Positions 22,661 to 34,600 of a stretch of DNA of 64,000 nt are shown one piece after another. The DNA is from Micrasema longulum. Taxonomy: Eukaryota; Arthropoda; Insecta; Trichoptera; Brachycentridae. The position numbers and the translations under genes are program-made. The stretch covers positions 1 to 64,000 of the forward strand of contig JAGVSM010000474.1 of NCBI GenBank assembly GCA_022494885.1, written 5' to 3'. Under the pieces are notes generated by a model. That model was not told where the DNA came from, ran no database searches, and saw only the letters and a program-made list of their open reading frames with translations. Position 1 is the stretch's first letter; each line of letters begins with the position of its first letter.

Positions 22661-23194
22661 TCCGTAGCATGTGATAACAAAATAAATTGTTCTATTAAAA
22701 TTACGAATTCAAAAGCTTAAATAAAATTGATTTATCTCTTGAATCATTTTGTAAAGCTCAAGAGGTATTATATTACGAAAATGGCGCTATATAAGTTATC
22801 CATAATAATAATCGGCCGCCGGCACTCGTGTCACGTAACAATAATTAGCGTCATATTGTAACTTTATATAAAAACAACGAAAAAATGTTTTTTGGGAATC
22901 AAGTTTGGATAGAGTGGGATTCGAACCACGGACCTTTGAGCCGTTAGTCCGAGACACTGGCCAATTCCGTTGATTTTTTAAATTTTATGTATCATAGCCT
23001 GGCGGCTCACGTTTTATTTTTATTTTTTAATTTAAGTAATTTAAATTTAATCAATAAATTTTATACCATCTAGTAAATCTAAATAAGCTTTCGCTTTATT
23101 ATTACCTACGTTTTAAAACAATCGACCATTTTTCTTGTTTATGGTTTAATGTTCGAATGTTTTCCTAAGTCACGAACACTTTTTTTTTTTAAAT
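22661..23194. other. Non-coding stretch with a SINE A fragment
   Basis: On the minus strand at about 22905-22975, 'ggaatcaagtttggatagag' and 'tgggattcgaaccacggacc' are a head piece of SINE family A. The rest is AT-rich and unrecognised. Confidence 0.5.
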
Positions 23195-23345
23195 AGTGTA
23201 AGCAATCAAACTATCACGCCGCTTCCCATCAGGGTATACAGAGTGAATAGAACGCCATGTCTGTCTGTCTTTGCATACAGATCTCCCTTCCTCTTCATTC
23301 ATACGTATTCTCACGCACGCGCGCCGTTTATTCCGTCATTCAAAA
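23195..23345 (-). pseudogene. LINE tail, same family as at 1680
   Basis: From 'atcacgccgcttcccatcag' to 'gcgccgtttattccg' the sequence follows the 3' coding end of the LINE at 1690-1800. No open frame survives. Confidence 0.7.
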
Positions 23346-23647
23346 GTGAGGACCGTTTTCACAAAGCGAAATATCTACAAATTTTCAGAAGTTTTTTTAC
23401 TTCTAGAATTAAAAAATAACTACTAGAATTTTAACAAAAACAAAAGTACTGTTTTATAGAAATTGTACATCCTATCTCGTATATTGGAAATCAATAATAT
23501 AATGTAGAAGTGGAACTATTCATTTAAAAAAAACTTTCCGAATTTTCACAATAACGATATATCTACATATTTTGTGATAGGAATGTATAGAAAAATTGAT
23601 TTTAATTAGAAATATAACATACTAGCGGACCTGACAGACGTTGTCCT

Positions 23648-24186
23648 GCCCGAACGTTGGCTTGCCTGCTATTAGCTGGTTGAACAAACGTATTTTCGTA
23701 AATAAGAACACACGTTGTTTATTTAAACTTTTTTGAGCTATTTATATATTCGTAATTAGGGTTAGTTTTTTGTTTTATCTCCTCATGTGATTGGCTAAAA
23801 GTCCTCGTCGTGCTCAAATCAAAATCGTGCAAAAATCACTACTCTCGTGCCACAATCAATGGGAATACGTGCTTTTTAAGAAAACTCAGAGCGCGATTTA
23901 CCCTGAGCCCTCTAAAATTAAGACGCTCAACCCATGCTCAACGCGAATTTAGTCATTCTTTAACCGCCAGCAGTGTTTTGACGTGAGCTTGACATTTTAT
24001 TCGAAATCAAAATAAATTAAAAGAAAAATGCCCGATTGTGTCGTAAAGCGTGCAATAACCGTTTGGATGAAAGGAAAAAGACTTTTCATTGATAAGTAGG
24101 TACACTAGTTTATGATTGAATTCCAAAACTGAAAATTATTAATATTCCCGAACGTTGGCTTGCCTGCTATAAGCTGGTCCACACCA
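23648..24186. repeat. Segment bounded by a 33-bp direct repeat
   Basis: The words 'cccgaacgttggcttgcctg' plus 'ctattagctggt' at 23648 recur at 24148 with one change. About 500 bp lie between. Just before the first copy is 'ctagcggacctgacagacgt', a motif I remember from dispersed insect repeats. The segment contains the THAP-like fragment at 24028. It may be a decayed DNA element. Confidence 0.5.
24028..24090 (+). pseudogene. Start of a THAP-type zinc finger, frameshifted
   Basis: An ATG opens 'MPDCVVKR'. One base back, the frame continues 'CNNRLDERKKTFH', giving the M-P-x-C-x4-C start and the later F-H that begin THAP domains. A GT (gataagtaggt) follows as a possible donor. A single-base deletion would explain the shift. 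THAP domains occur in P-element-like transposases and in host proteins. Only about 22 residues are readable, so this is a tentative call. Confidence 0.35.
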
Positions 24187-24939
24187 ACCCAGATTTCCAA
24201 CAGTATACGATAATCAATTGCTAGTAATTTTGATTTCCTTCAGGTTTAAAAAAAAAAAATGTTTCCAAAAGTATGCCATCTCAGACCACCTTCCGCTATG
24301 TATCTAAGCTGAAAATTGCCAAGGGCTTCCAAGTTATAGTTGGTGATAGTAAAATTAACTTTTTATATAATTTCTAAAAATAAATCTCAATTACCCTGTA
24401 AAAGTATGCAACAATGAAGGTCCGGATAGAATTCATAGGGCGACACATGTTGAGTTCTTACACCTGTCCACAATCTGAGTTTGTAATATATGACGTCGAA
24501 GCCAATCTGCAAGGAAATAGGTGATTTTTTTATGTACTTTTTTTATTATGTAAAATTCCATTATTACGCAATTATTAATTTTCATGTCCCGACTCGCTAG
24601 AAAGTAAATAAATACATTAATTAAAATATAGAAAGATATATTAATGTTACGACACACATCAATATAAAAAATACATAGTAAAAATTAATACAAAATAAAA
24701 TACAGATAAGTAATTCAATAATACAGTGGTGTCTCAGTATTGAGATCTGGAAGGTGAAAAAGCCAAAAGAAAGTAACAAGAAGCAGGAAACTAGAATCAT
24801 GAAACTGAAATTTGTAATTAAATTCTTTAATATTTTTAAAATTAAATTTAGTAATTATTTTTACCGATAAAATTTTTATTGTTGCATTTTTGAATTTTTT
24901 TAATAAAGAAAATAAATATTTGCATTCTTGATTTACTCA
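24187..24939. other. Non-coding stretch, nothing recognised
   Basis: AT-rich with chance frames only. Confidence 0.4.
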
Positions 24940-25330
24940 AATATTTCAATTTTGGGGGCATTTTCAATATGATACACGATTACGTTTTTACTTTGATATT
25001 CTATTAACAAATATGAAAAAAAACCACTGAGCTTGCTAATTACATTCGTCGGGTTTCTGGCACAAGTTAGTAATTGCAAATTTTCGAAGAATGTGATTCC
25101 TTCATTAACTGGCATCAAATAATCTTTGTTCAAAAAGTGAATAAAAATAAATCATATTTTTTAATATTCAACTCGCGGTTTTCTTTGAATTGTTGATTTG
25201 GGAGGAGCTTCTAACATTAAAAGTGCAATATGTCACAACTAGTGAAATGTTAGTTACAACTTGTTCCAGAAACCCGACGATATTTACAAATTTTTTAGCA
25301 TCATCATTAAGTTTATTCACAAAAATATAT
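24940..25330. repeat. Dispersed repeat, two facing pieces
   Basis: The word 'tcgtcgggtttctgg' at 25046 faces 'ccagaaacccgacgat' at 25266, so two pieces of one repeat stand in opposite orientation. The left piece aligns with 35160-35290 over about 120 bp in the other orientation ('aacaaagattatttga', 'ttcgaaaattt'). A 66-codon minus frame (24933-25133) covers it and may be a remnant of an unknown element protein. Confidence 0.55.
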
Positions 25331-25515
25331 ATTATGTACATATAAAGACAATTTTTTGACACAACTTCGCTATGATAATTTCATTACATTTATTCTATTC
25401 ACTGATAGTAATTTCTAACACCGCTAAACGACCTATAGCCTATAGCCTATAGCTTATACAAAGATAAAAACCCTTTGACTTGTAGTACTCAACGGTTTTA
25501 TTTCCTCTATTGCAG

Positions 25516-25618
25516 AAATAGCGTCAACGTAGAAGGAGCTACGCACAAGCAGGTTGTAGACCTCATCAAGTCCGGAGGAGATTGTCTCACTCTCACAGTT
25601 ATATCTGTAACACAACAG
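25516..25618 (+). CDS. SNX27 exon: C-terminal part of the PDZ domain
   Basis: The acceptor is 'ctctattgcag' and the donor 'gttcgatg'. It encodes the last helix and strand of the PDZ fold ('[14 protein letters not shown]' to 'LTLTVIS'). It begins with the third base of a codon (V in vertebrates) and ends on a codon boundary. Confidence 0.93.
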
Positions 25619-28600
25619 GTTCGATGTTTTATTTATTTTTTGAAAAATATTACCTGCCTTACAAAACACAAAGAAAATTCGGGTTGATTTTCCAAACTTT
25701 AAGGTTTATTTCTATTTAAAATGATATGTGTTGTCTTCTAAATCTCTATTGCTTCACTATAATCTTCTTTGATATGTTTGTGTTTTATTTGTTTTCCTAT
25801 TTTTTTTCATTTTTAATATCTAGCTTCTATAGCTTATTTTTTATATATATATTTTTTTTAAACCTAACTATACTTCTTTAATATTTCTTTATATTGTATT
25901 TTTGAAAAAAACACAAAGAAAATTCGGGTTGATTTTCCAAACCTTAAGGTTTATTTCTATTTAAAATGATATGTGTTGTCTTCTAAATCTCTATTGCTTC
26001 ACTATAATCTTCTTTGATATGTTTGTGTTTTATTTGTTTTCCTATTTTTTTTCATTTTTAATATCTAGCTTCCATAGCTTATTTTATATATATATATATA
26101 TATTTTTTTTTAAACCTAACTATACTTCTATAATATTTCTTTATATTGTATTTTTGAAAATTTATGTTGTTTATATACTGATCTTCTTTTTTTTATAGCA
26201 ACTTTACTTCTAAACACTGTTCTATCTTTTATTGCTTTATATTGTATTTAAAAAAAATAATATTTTGTTTATAAACTCATGTTTTATATAACTTCCATGT
26301 ATGTAAAAGCCTTATGGGCGTGAAAGATTAATACAAAAAATAATAGGTCAACGTACATTAAAAGTGAAATTCTAAAAACTTATTTAAAAATGGTCTGTCC
26401 TTCTCAAATCACGATACTTAGTCCTTTTAAGACAAGCATTGCCATGTTTATACTTTATTAGACTCTGCGCGTAATAAGTTCTTGGTTTTCAATCACTAAA
26501 CTGCACAAATCACAAATGGTTTCTGGTCATCGGAAGTTTAAGGATAGACTCACTCAAATATTTTGATTATTCTGAATAAATAACACCATTTTTGTGAAAA
26601 TCTCTTAAAAGGTACTGTTCTATAAATATCTCAACACGGCTTACAGCTGCAGAACCCACAAATGGTTGGGGTTATATGTTGTATTTTTTTAAGTTGCCTA
26701 GACACATTCTATATTATTGACGTTTGACTCACAAGCATTGAAAAGTTTCTTTTTAAGTAATATGAATACTTTGAAGACTTCAGGAAATATGACAGTTTGC
26801 CAAAGGCTGCCCATGCTAGACCTAGTCTTCTTTCAATTTCCATCCCTTGATTTTCTTTCCCGAGCCCTACAATGCATTAAAAGCATCATTCACCATTAAC
26901 ATAATATTGTCGACAATCCATCTCCGCGTAACTCAAATTGAACCACTTTAGAGGAGATAGATTTAAAAGTTCTTTTTTTAATGCGTGTTCAGCAAAGTTA
27001 TGATTTTTTTTTACCATGTGGGTAATTGGAAGTATGATTTACCTGAATGTTTAAAATCCATAATTTTACTGATTACGCATAAAATGAGTGTTTTCATCTC
27101 TCTCCTCTAAAGTGGTTCAATTTGAGTTACGCGGTGATGGTTGCCGTTGACGATATGTGAATGTAACGATGTTTGTATCTCGTCCTCCAGGAAGCGGAAA
27201 GATTGGAGCCCTGTGACGATGGGCCCGGCTACAGCTACGTGGACTACAGCGAGAAGCGCTCGCTGCCCATCTCCATCCCCGACTATCAGTGTGTGGACCG
27301 CGCTGCCCAGAAGTACGTGGCCTTCAACATCTACATGGCGGGCCGCCACCTCTGTTCGCGACGGTACAGAGAGTTCTCCAATCTTCACGCACAACTAAAG
27401 AAAGAATTTGCGGGTGAGTTCGATAACCCCTTAGATTTTTATTTATTCAACGGGCAGAGGATAGAACGCCATATCACTCTTGTCTTTGCATACAGACCTT
27501 GCTTCCTCCGCATTCATAAATCTTCTCATGCACGCACACCGATTCTTTCGACTTTTAACCTTTTTTTTCAAGATTTTTTCTGCATCCATTTTTGGCAGAA
27601 AAAATGTGCGGGAGCGACATGTTCACGCCGAGAAATCGCTATTGTCACAAGGTCCTGTTCGTGCATGTTTACCCAAGGACAATGCGGACTGGTGGCCACG
27701 CATGGTGATGATGGTTATCATTGTTCTGCGGAGATAGTTATCTCGTTTATCTCGGCAGCAATGTCTCTGAACAATTTTTTGTTCTACAAATTGCTGTTTA
27801 CACATGGACAATGGTCTGGGATAAAACAATATTGTATTGTCTATGTGTAAATGGCCTTTAAGTTTAATCTGAAATTAAAGAGGCGTAATCTGCCAGTTGA
27901 AAATGATTAATATTTTAGTTGTATAAAACTTTTAAGAATATTTTTTATCAGAAATGTCTGTATAAAATGATGTGTTTTTATCTAATGTTTGTTTAGTTTT
28001 TTTTTAAATGTATTTTTTTCAATTGTATGATTTCCTTACTTTTATTAGACTACAACCTTAATAATAATCTAGGCTATATTGTAACATGACTGCCTCTGTG
28101 TTGATGATGTAACGTTGTTGCAGGTTTTAATTTCCCCAAGCTTCCCGGGAAGTGGCCCTTTGCCCTGAGTGAGCAGCAGCTTGATGCACGCCGACGGGGG
28201 CTTGAGCAGTATCTGGAGAAGGTTAGGCAAACGTAGATTATTTCTAATGAAACAAGCATCTCTATCGATGACAGCATTATTCCCTAAAATAACTAATGTT
28301 GAATCGTTCTGACACACAACATGATTCTTCCCAATCCAAGTTAATAGTACTATGTAAATAAGTCCTCTAATTTCTACATGCCTTCTCCATAGGCCCTGAT
28401 TGGTGCCTTCAATGCCTATATTCAAACCTGAAAGACATTGTGAAAACTCCCGAAACATGTATGTCATTAATAAACTGCAAAAAAGTTGAAATTGTTATGT
28501 GGTGCCGAGCCGGTACTTACTGAGTTTTGCAAAGCTTGGAATTTTTACACGCAATTTCAACTATATGTTAATTTTTCAGATGTTTCAATAGTTCAGTGTT

Positions 28601-31600
28601 CCTTCATTTGTTTTTCACCTTTATTAAAAGGGCCCTTAGATAATCAATACATACGTATTTATGAATATTTTATGGTTATTTGTTTAGGTATGTGCCGTGA
28701 GAGTAATAGCGGAGTCAGACCCCATTCAGGAGTTCCTAACGGACTCGGAGGACTCCATCACGGCCTCTCCCGTAGACCTGAAGATCCTGCTGCCAGACCG
28801 GGAGGTAGTCACGGTGTCCGTGAAGAAGTCCACCAACGCCGAGGATGTGTACCGAGCCGTCGTGGACAAGATCGGCCTGTCCAAGGCAGTCGCCAAATAC
28901 TTCTATTTGTTTGAGATTATCGAGTACAACTTTGGTGAGTACTTCCGCATTCTAATTTGTAATAATGCTTTTAAAATTTTAGTATAGTAAAATACTAGGA
29001 AGCTTTGAAAATAGATCCTTGCTGCGAATGCTTGGTATTGGTGGTTTGACTTAGTCAAATACGGGGGAATTCGAAGGAAAACGCAACTGCTTTTGATAAG
29101 CGTAAATATACAAAATATGGTACTATGGTACATATAAATATGTAAATATGGTAATGACTGGGTCACATGCTGAGATCAATGAGATCAACCCTACTTGCTT
29201 TTTTTACCAACCTTCAGGCTGCAGACGCTCCGGAAGACCGTCGATGACTGTCTGGGGGCTGGACTGTTTTGGGACGAAGCAAAGCAGCTGGCTCAAGACA
29301 GGGTTGAGTAGAAACGACTGGCTGTAGCCATATGCTCTACGTAGGGTTTTACTCCACTAGTAAAAGTGGAAAACAGTAGACACCATAATAATAATGCATA
29401 TTGCCAATAATAATCTAACCTAACCTAACACCTTTGCAACATCTCATTTTCATATGTATCTCATTTTATATTACAACAAGCAAAAGCATTATGCATATGG
29501 CTTGGGGGTAAAAATAAAACTTAATATTATGATAAATATGAAACAAATCGCTTTTCAAGAGTTAATTATATATAAAAGAGGGCAAGCGATTTACAGAAAG
29601 AAGTCAAAACAATATTAGCAAGGTTTTTCTAAAAATCGCAGCAGTTATTTGATCTTGAATAATATTAATTTTAAAAAAATTTTGCTTAAATGCCATTCAA
29701 GGCTTGACCAGAAATATTGCAAGTAATTATTTAATTTTAAACAAAAAAATAAAACTTGGTAAAAATACTTAACTAGTTATGTTTTATTATAAATAGTACG
29801 AATATTTTGTTTGTATTATTTATTATTACGATAAAACTAAAGGATAAACCACTTGAGTCACACTGAATGAAATGTTTAGAAAACAAGATTTTGTTATTGT
29901 GCAATTTCCAAAACATCATAACTTTTGAACCGAACGAGATAATTTTAATCTATAAAGAACTTTCAATGTAAAATAATAATTATTTTAATAATAATAGTAT
30001 ATATTAAAATAGCATATCTGGGACTATTGATGTTTTTTGCATTAAATGAAAGTAGGCAGATTTTAATTTCAACTTAAAAATGCAGTTTTATGACGAAAGT
30101 AGACTCCGATGTTTATTTCACGTATAAAATAGTTTGTTGCGATAATTTCTGCATTTTTAACTTCAAAACAGCAAAAAAAAAAAAACCTAGAAAATCTCAC
30201 CATTTTCAAATAGTGGTTAAAATGTTTTTAATCTTCCATTTTCACTCGGAGATGTGTCTTTTATAAAGTCTTTATCAGTACCTATCTGTTTAGTTAAAAA
30301 CACTTGAACAATTTCAGAGCGGAAGTTGCAGCCAGATGAGTGTCCTCACGCTCTGTACATCCAGAACTACTCCACAGCATCCAGCAGCTGTCTCACGGTG
30401 AGGAAGTGGCTCTTCAATCTGGCTATTGAAGCCGAGATGTTGAGGAACGACGCTCAGGCAGCGAGTTTTGTCTTCTGGCAGGTTTGTTCTCAGTGTTTAT
30501 CGTGATGGTCAACATCGACATTCAAAAATATTTTATATAATTAACTTTTTTGGGGATGGTAATCACTCAACTGGCCCATAGGCACATTACCGAGCGTCAG
30601 GTGTATTATTTTTTTATACGTAAGTGTACTTTCTCATCAATTGCAATTCTGGTTTTATATAATATACTTTTAAAAGAAAAAAGAAAACTGGAAATAAAAG
30701 AATACAATAAAACACCGAAGTGAGTAAATGAATGTATGGACGAAAAAAATACAGTAATTACATAAAAATATAATTAATGTTCTAGACTGTAGTGTAAATA
30801 TATCGCCAAAGATGTTGTAATTGTATAAACTGGCCTATGCTTCCTATGTGGGAATATTTTTTGCCTATTGATTTTTGATTTCATTAAAAAGATTTTGATA
30901 TTTTGTATTTTTTCAAACAATATTTCAGTCTTTTTTAAATTATTTATTTTAAAAACAAATTTCAATAATTTTGCTTCTATACTAAAATTTAACACAAAAA
31001 CAAAAATTTGAATTTGCGTAAAATATGTATAAAGAATGTATGAACAAAATGGGACCTGAACATTTTAGAACAGTGTAAAAAGTGGAAAAATGTAAAATTG
31101 AGAAATGTGAAAATGAGGTATTACTGTATGTATAAAAAGAAAAGAGGAAAAAGAGTCTTTCAATACATATAATTATACTAATTTTTTGCTTACCAATATC
31201 ACCATACTTAATAAATTATAATGTTTATAAAAAAACATTGAAAAATTGTTTGACCAGATATTTTTATCACAATGTTTTACATTAGGTATATTTATAATTT
31301 TATGTTAATACGCAGGCTGTAGAAGAAGTGAACCGAGGGACTTGCGCAGCGGGAGAGAGACTCTACCAACTAAAGGCTCTCCAGGACCTGTCGCGCTGTA
31401 GCGAGTACCTCGCACTCGCGCGCACGCTGCCGGGCTATGGGCGCGCGCATCTCCCGCCGTGCCACACCGATTCGCGCAAGGAGGGCAAGCTGGTGCCTAC
31501 TGTGGGTGAGTACTTCAACATGTCTGACGCACACCGACAAGGTGTTGTCCACTGTGAAAGAGTACCTCCTCATGTGCCATGCGCACCGACGATGTGGCGT

Positions 31601-34600
31601 GTGGCGTTCACTGTGGTTGAGCACCTCCCCTATTGCTGACCTTACTGAGTCGGCACCGTCGGAGATATCCTTTTTATTTCTAGTATGTACTTTATGTCAT
31701 CTTATCTGTGTAAACCAGAGTCCTGGACGTATATAACTCGATGGCTCTTGACTCTCAGGTAAACATCCTGATCAAGAAAATCGAGTGGGGATAAGTCCGG
31801 CTCGTAGCTTACCGATTGGCGCATTCACCTACCATCTTTGAGGTCCCAGGTTTGATTCCTGGTAAGGTTCAGGGGAAATATTTGTATTAAATGTGTTATT
31901 GCGCTGCAATATTTCACTGTCCCTGCACTGGTACCGGAAGTGTAAGACTGATCACCTTCCCTTCATGTAACAGATTTATTTATTTATATACGGCATTTCT
32001 GCCATTTACATATATGTGGTATAAAGAGTGCTTAGAAATAAAAATATTAAAAAAAAAAAAAATCGAGTATGAAATATTAATATACTCGTACTGTACACAT
32101 TATTAATTACTTGAAATACATACATATTTTAAAGAAATTATACAATAACAAAATACATTAATCAATCAAATTATAACTATTCCAACCCAATCTTCTGAAG
32201 ATGATTTGCTCTTTTTGATAAAAATATGTTGGTCACTTTATTTTTTAAGTTAGGCAGAGATAAACTAAATATATCAAAATGTGATGCATATTCATTCCCG
32301 GTATTCTGTAATCTAACAATAGGTGAGTTATATTGAGCTACCGTTCGAGAATTTTGACAATAAAATATTGTAGATGTTCTGCTTAATCTAGGTGGTACAT
32401 AGAATGAAATCAATTTCAGTAGATCAGGGGTATCAAACATTGGTTTTATTATTTTATATAAAGTCATAAGATCGGTCGATGTTCTTCTTTCTTGCAATTT
32501 AGTTAATTTAAGAGAGTCTAAAATTTTGTTATAATTTAATTGATTAGTAGAAAAACCCATCTTAAAATTAATATATCTAAGAAATTTATTCTGAATTCTC
32601 TCAATAGAATGATGATCGAGACACGCTGCATTTGGTGTTTCAACAAAGTGCCTTATGCACCATCGTATGTGGATAGCGGGATTATGAAGATGGTATTCAC
32701 TTTGTAGAGTTTATAGTCCATAATCGATGACACTCGCGTGCTAAAACGTTTCACCTGAAATAGTGCCATCATTTTCTATACAATCCAATATAAAATATAA
32801 TGCAACTCTATCAGTATTGCACATGAAATCGGGAGCATCGTTCTGCAGTACATTCACATCGTCTCTACCATGAAGAAATGAACTACAAAAGAACGTCGCC
32901 TATAAAGAGACTACACTGCGTTGCAACGCCAGTCAGTCAGCCCAACAAGTTCAGTTCAGTCAATGGGACCAGCTCGACAAAGTCACTGAATTCCAGCATG
33001 TAGTTCAAGTGCAGTCTCTTCAACCCATCATCGCCATGTAATAAATGCGCATTAAACAGCAACTTCGTGTCTTCTCTGTCAATCTCTAACTGGGGCAGGA
33101 GCTCCAACTAACCCTCAACAACCTAATTCCTACTGTGTTTGAATGGAGCGTGAGAGTTACTGGCTGATTAACTAATTGAACTAAGTGTTAACTGATGGTC
33201 CTAAGGGTGTTACTTCTTATAAAGTAGCTGTCTATAGTGTTCTTTTTACTTCCTAGTGGGGAATTGAGGTCATTTTCTATTTCCCTGATGGTTAACAATC
33301 TGACATCCGTACTAGGTAATCAGTAATTTGGAAGTTTTGGATTACATACAGCAAATGTATGATTCACTTTCTGCGCTGTCCTTAAGGGGATGCGCGGTCT
33401 GACTTTTATTTATACAAACGTATTCCTGTGTTGTCTCCCTGGATTTTTTACACTATCCACCATTGACGTGTCCCTATAATTTGTATTTATTTTTATAAAT
33501 TGTCCTTTATAGGACCTAGGACCATCTGAAAACCCTTAAAAACTTAAAAGTGCTTAGTTTTGTTTGCTATCTTCGGATGTACTGTATACAAACATGATAA
33601 CAATTTTTTTTTAAAAAGCAAAACATACCGACACAGAAAATTTCTTGCTTTAAAAAAAAAAAAATCAGTTAAGTTTTGAGGTGCGGAAAATGGGAACACG
33701 AGACCTCGATTTTGTCAATTTTAACCACTCATAATCAGTCTGACATGCAGTTATCTTTTTCTCACAGTATTCTGGGAGGCATCTCCAAAGGAATGACCAA
33801 TTTTTTTTTTACCAAACAGCCCTTCTGCCACATATCCTCCTAAGAAGATACTCAGTACTGCAAATGACAGTGGGCATTGGTTTCCGGATGAGTCCCACAT
33901 TTTGATTGAGCATGTTTTTCAGGATTCTCGTCCCTCGCGCTGGTGGCGTGCCGCCCGGACGGGAGCCCCGAGGTGTCGGGGCACGTACTGGAGTTGTTCC
34001 CCCAGACCTGGGACACGGACCCCGTGGCGGGCTGCCTGCGCGTGCACTGCAAGCGCCCCGACCGCCCCCAGCGCTGTCTCAACATCTACACGCCCTACGT
34101 GAGTGTGTCTCCCGTTATTTCGGATTTGTTTGTGCATACATATCGTGGGGTAATTACTACAACCAGGTAACTTCAAAATCAGCATTTTTGTCTTCGTATC
34201 CTCCTCCATGAATGCTGCAAATTGACAAGTTGTGATGCATATCATTTAAAAAAAATATTTTTAACTGATACTTTCCTTTTTGGCAATTCGTCTATCAGAT
34301 AGCACTCCCAGCTTTATTAAGATACTGGACTTCTTTTCATTAGAAATGTCTTTACAATTTCCCATTTTGAACTATTCACAAAAAACACCTTTAAATGATT
34401 GTGGAAAAAACTTCAGACACTTTAGCAAGTAATATAGTTAGATTGTCATTACAGTTGTAATAATACATGAAATTTCACTTGAAAATAAAGTAGAATTTTT
34501 TACTCTACGTATATTAAGCGTTTGTTTATCGCTCTGCCCTGGTGACAATTCCTAGAAAAGGCATGCTAACAATTGAACAACTAGCAAATTTTGAAGATTA

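Noticed and set aside
27173..27850. A 225-codon plus-strand open frame
   Set aside because: It is the SNX27 PX exon read through its donor at 27414 into intron and a reversed LINE tail. The true exon ends at 27413.
28069..28467. A 132-codon minus-strand frame
   Set aside because: It overlaps the PX exon of SNX27 in antisense and has no recognisable motif.
29411..29428. Interstitial telomere repeat (CCTAA)n
   Set aside because: Only two to three units; chance or repeat-borne.
31328..31736. Other open frames over the GC-rich SNX27 exon
   Set aside because: They are alternate frames of the exon 31316-31505; only the frame matching the SNX27 family joins its neighbours.
33852..34245. Several 66-108 codon frames around 34 kb
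   Set aside because: All are shadow frames of the GC-rich SNX27 exon 33923-34098.
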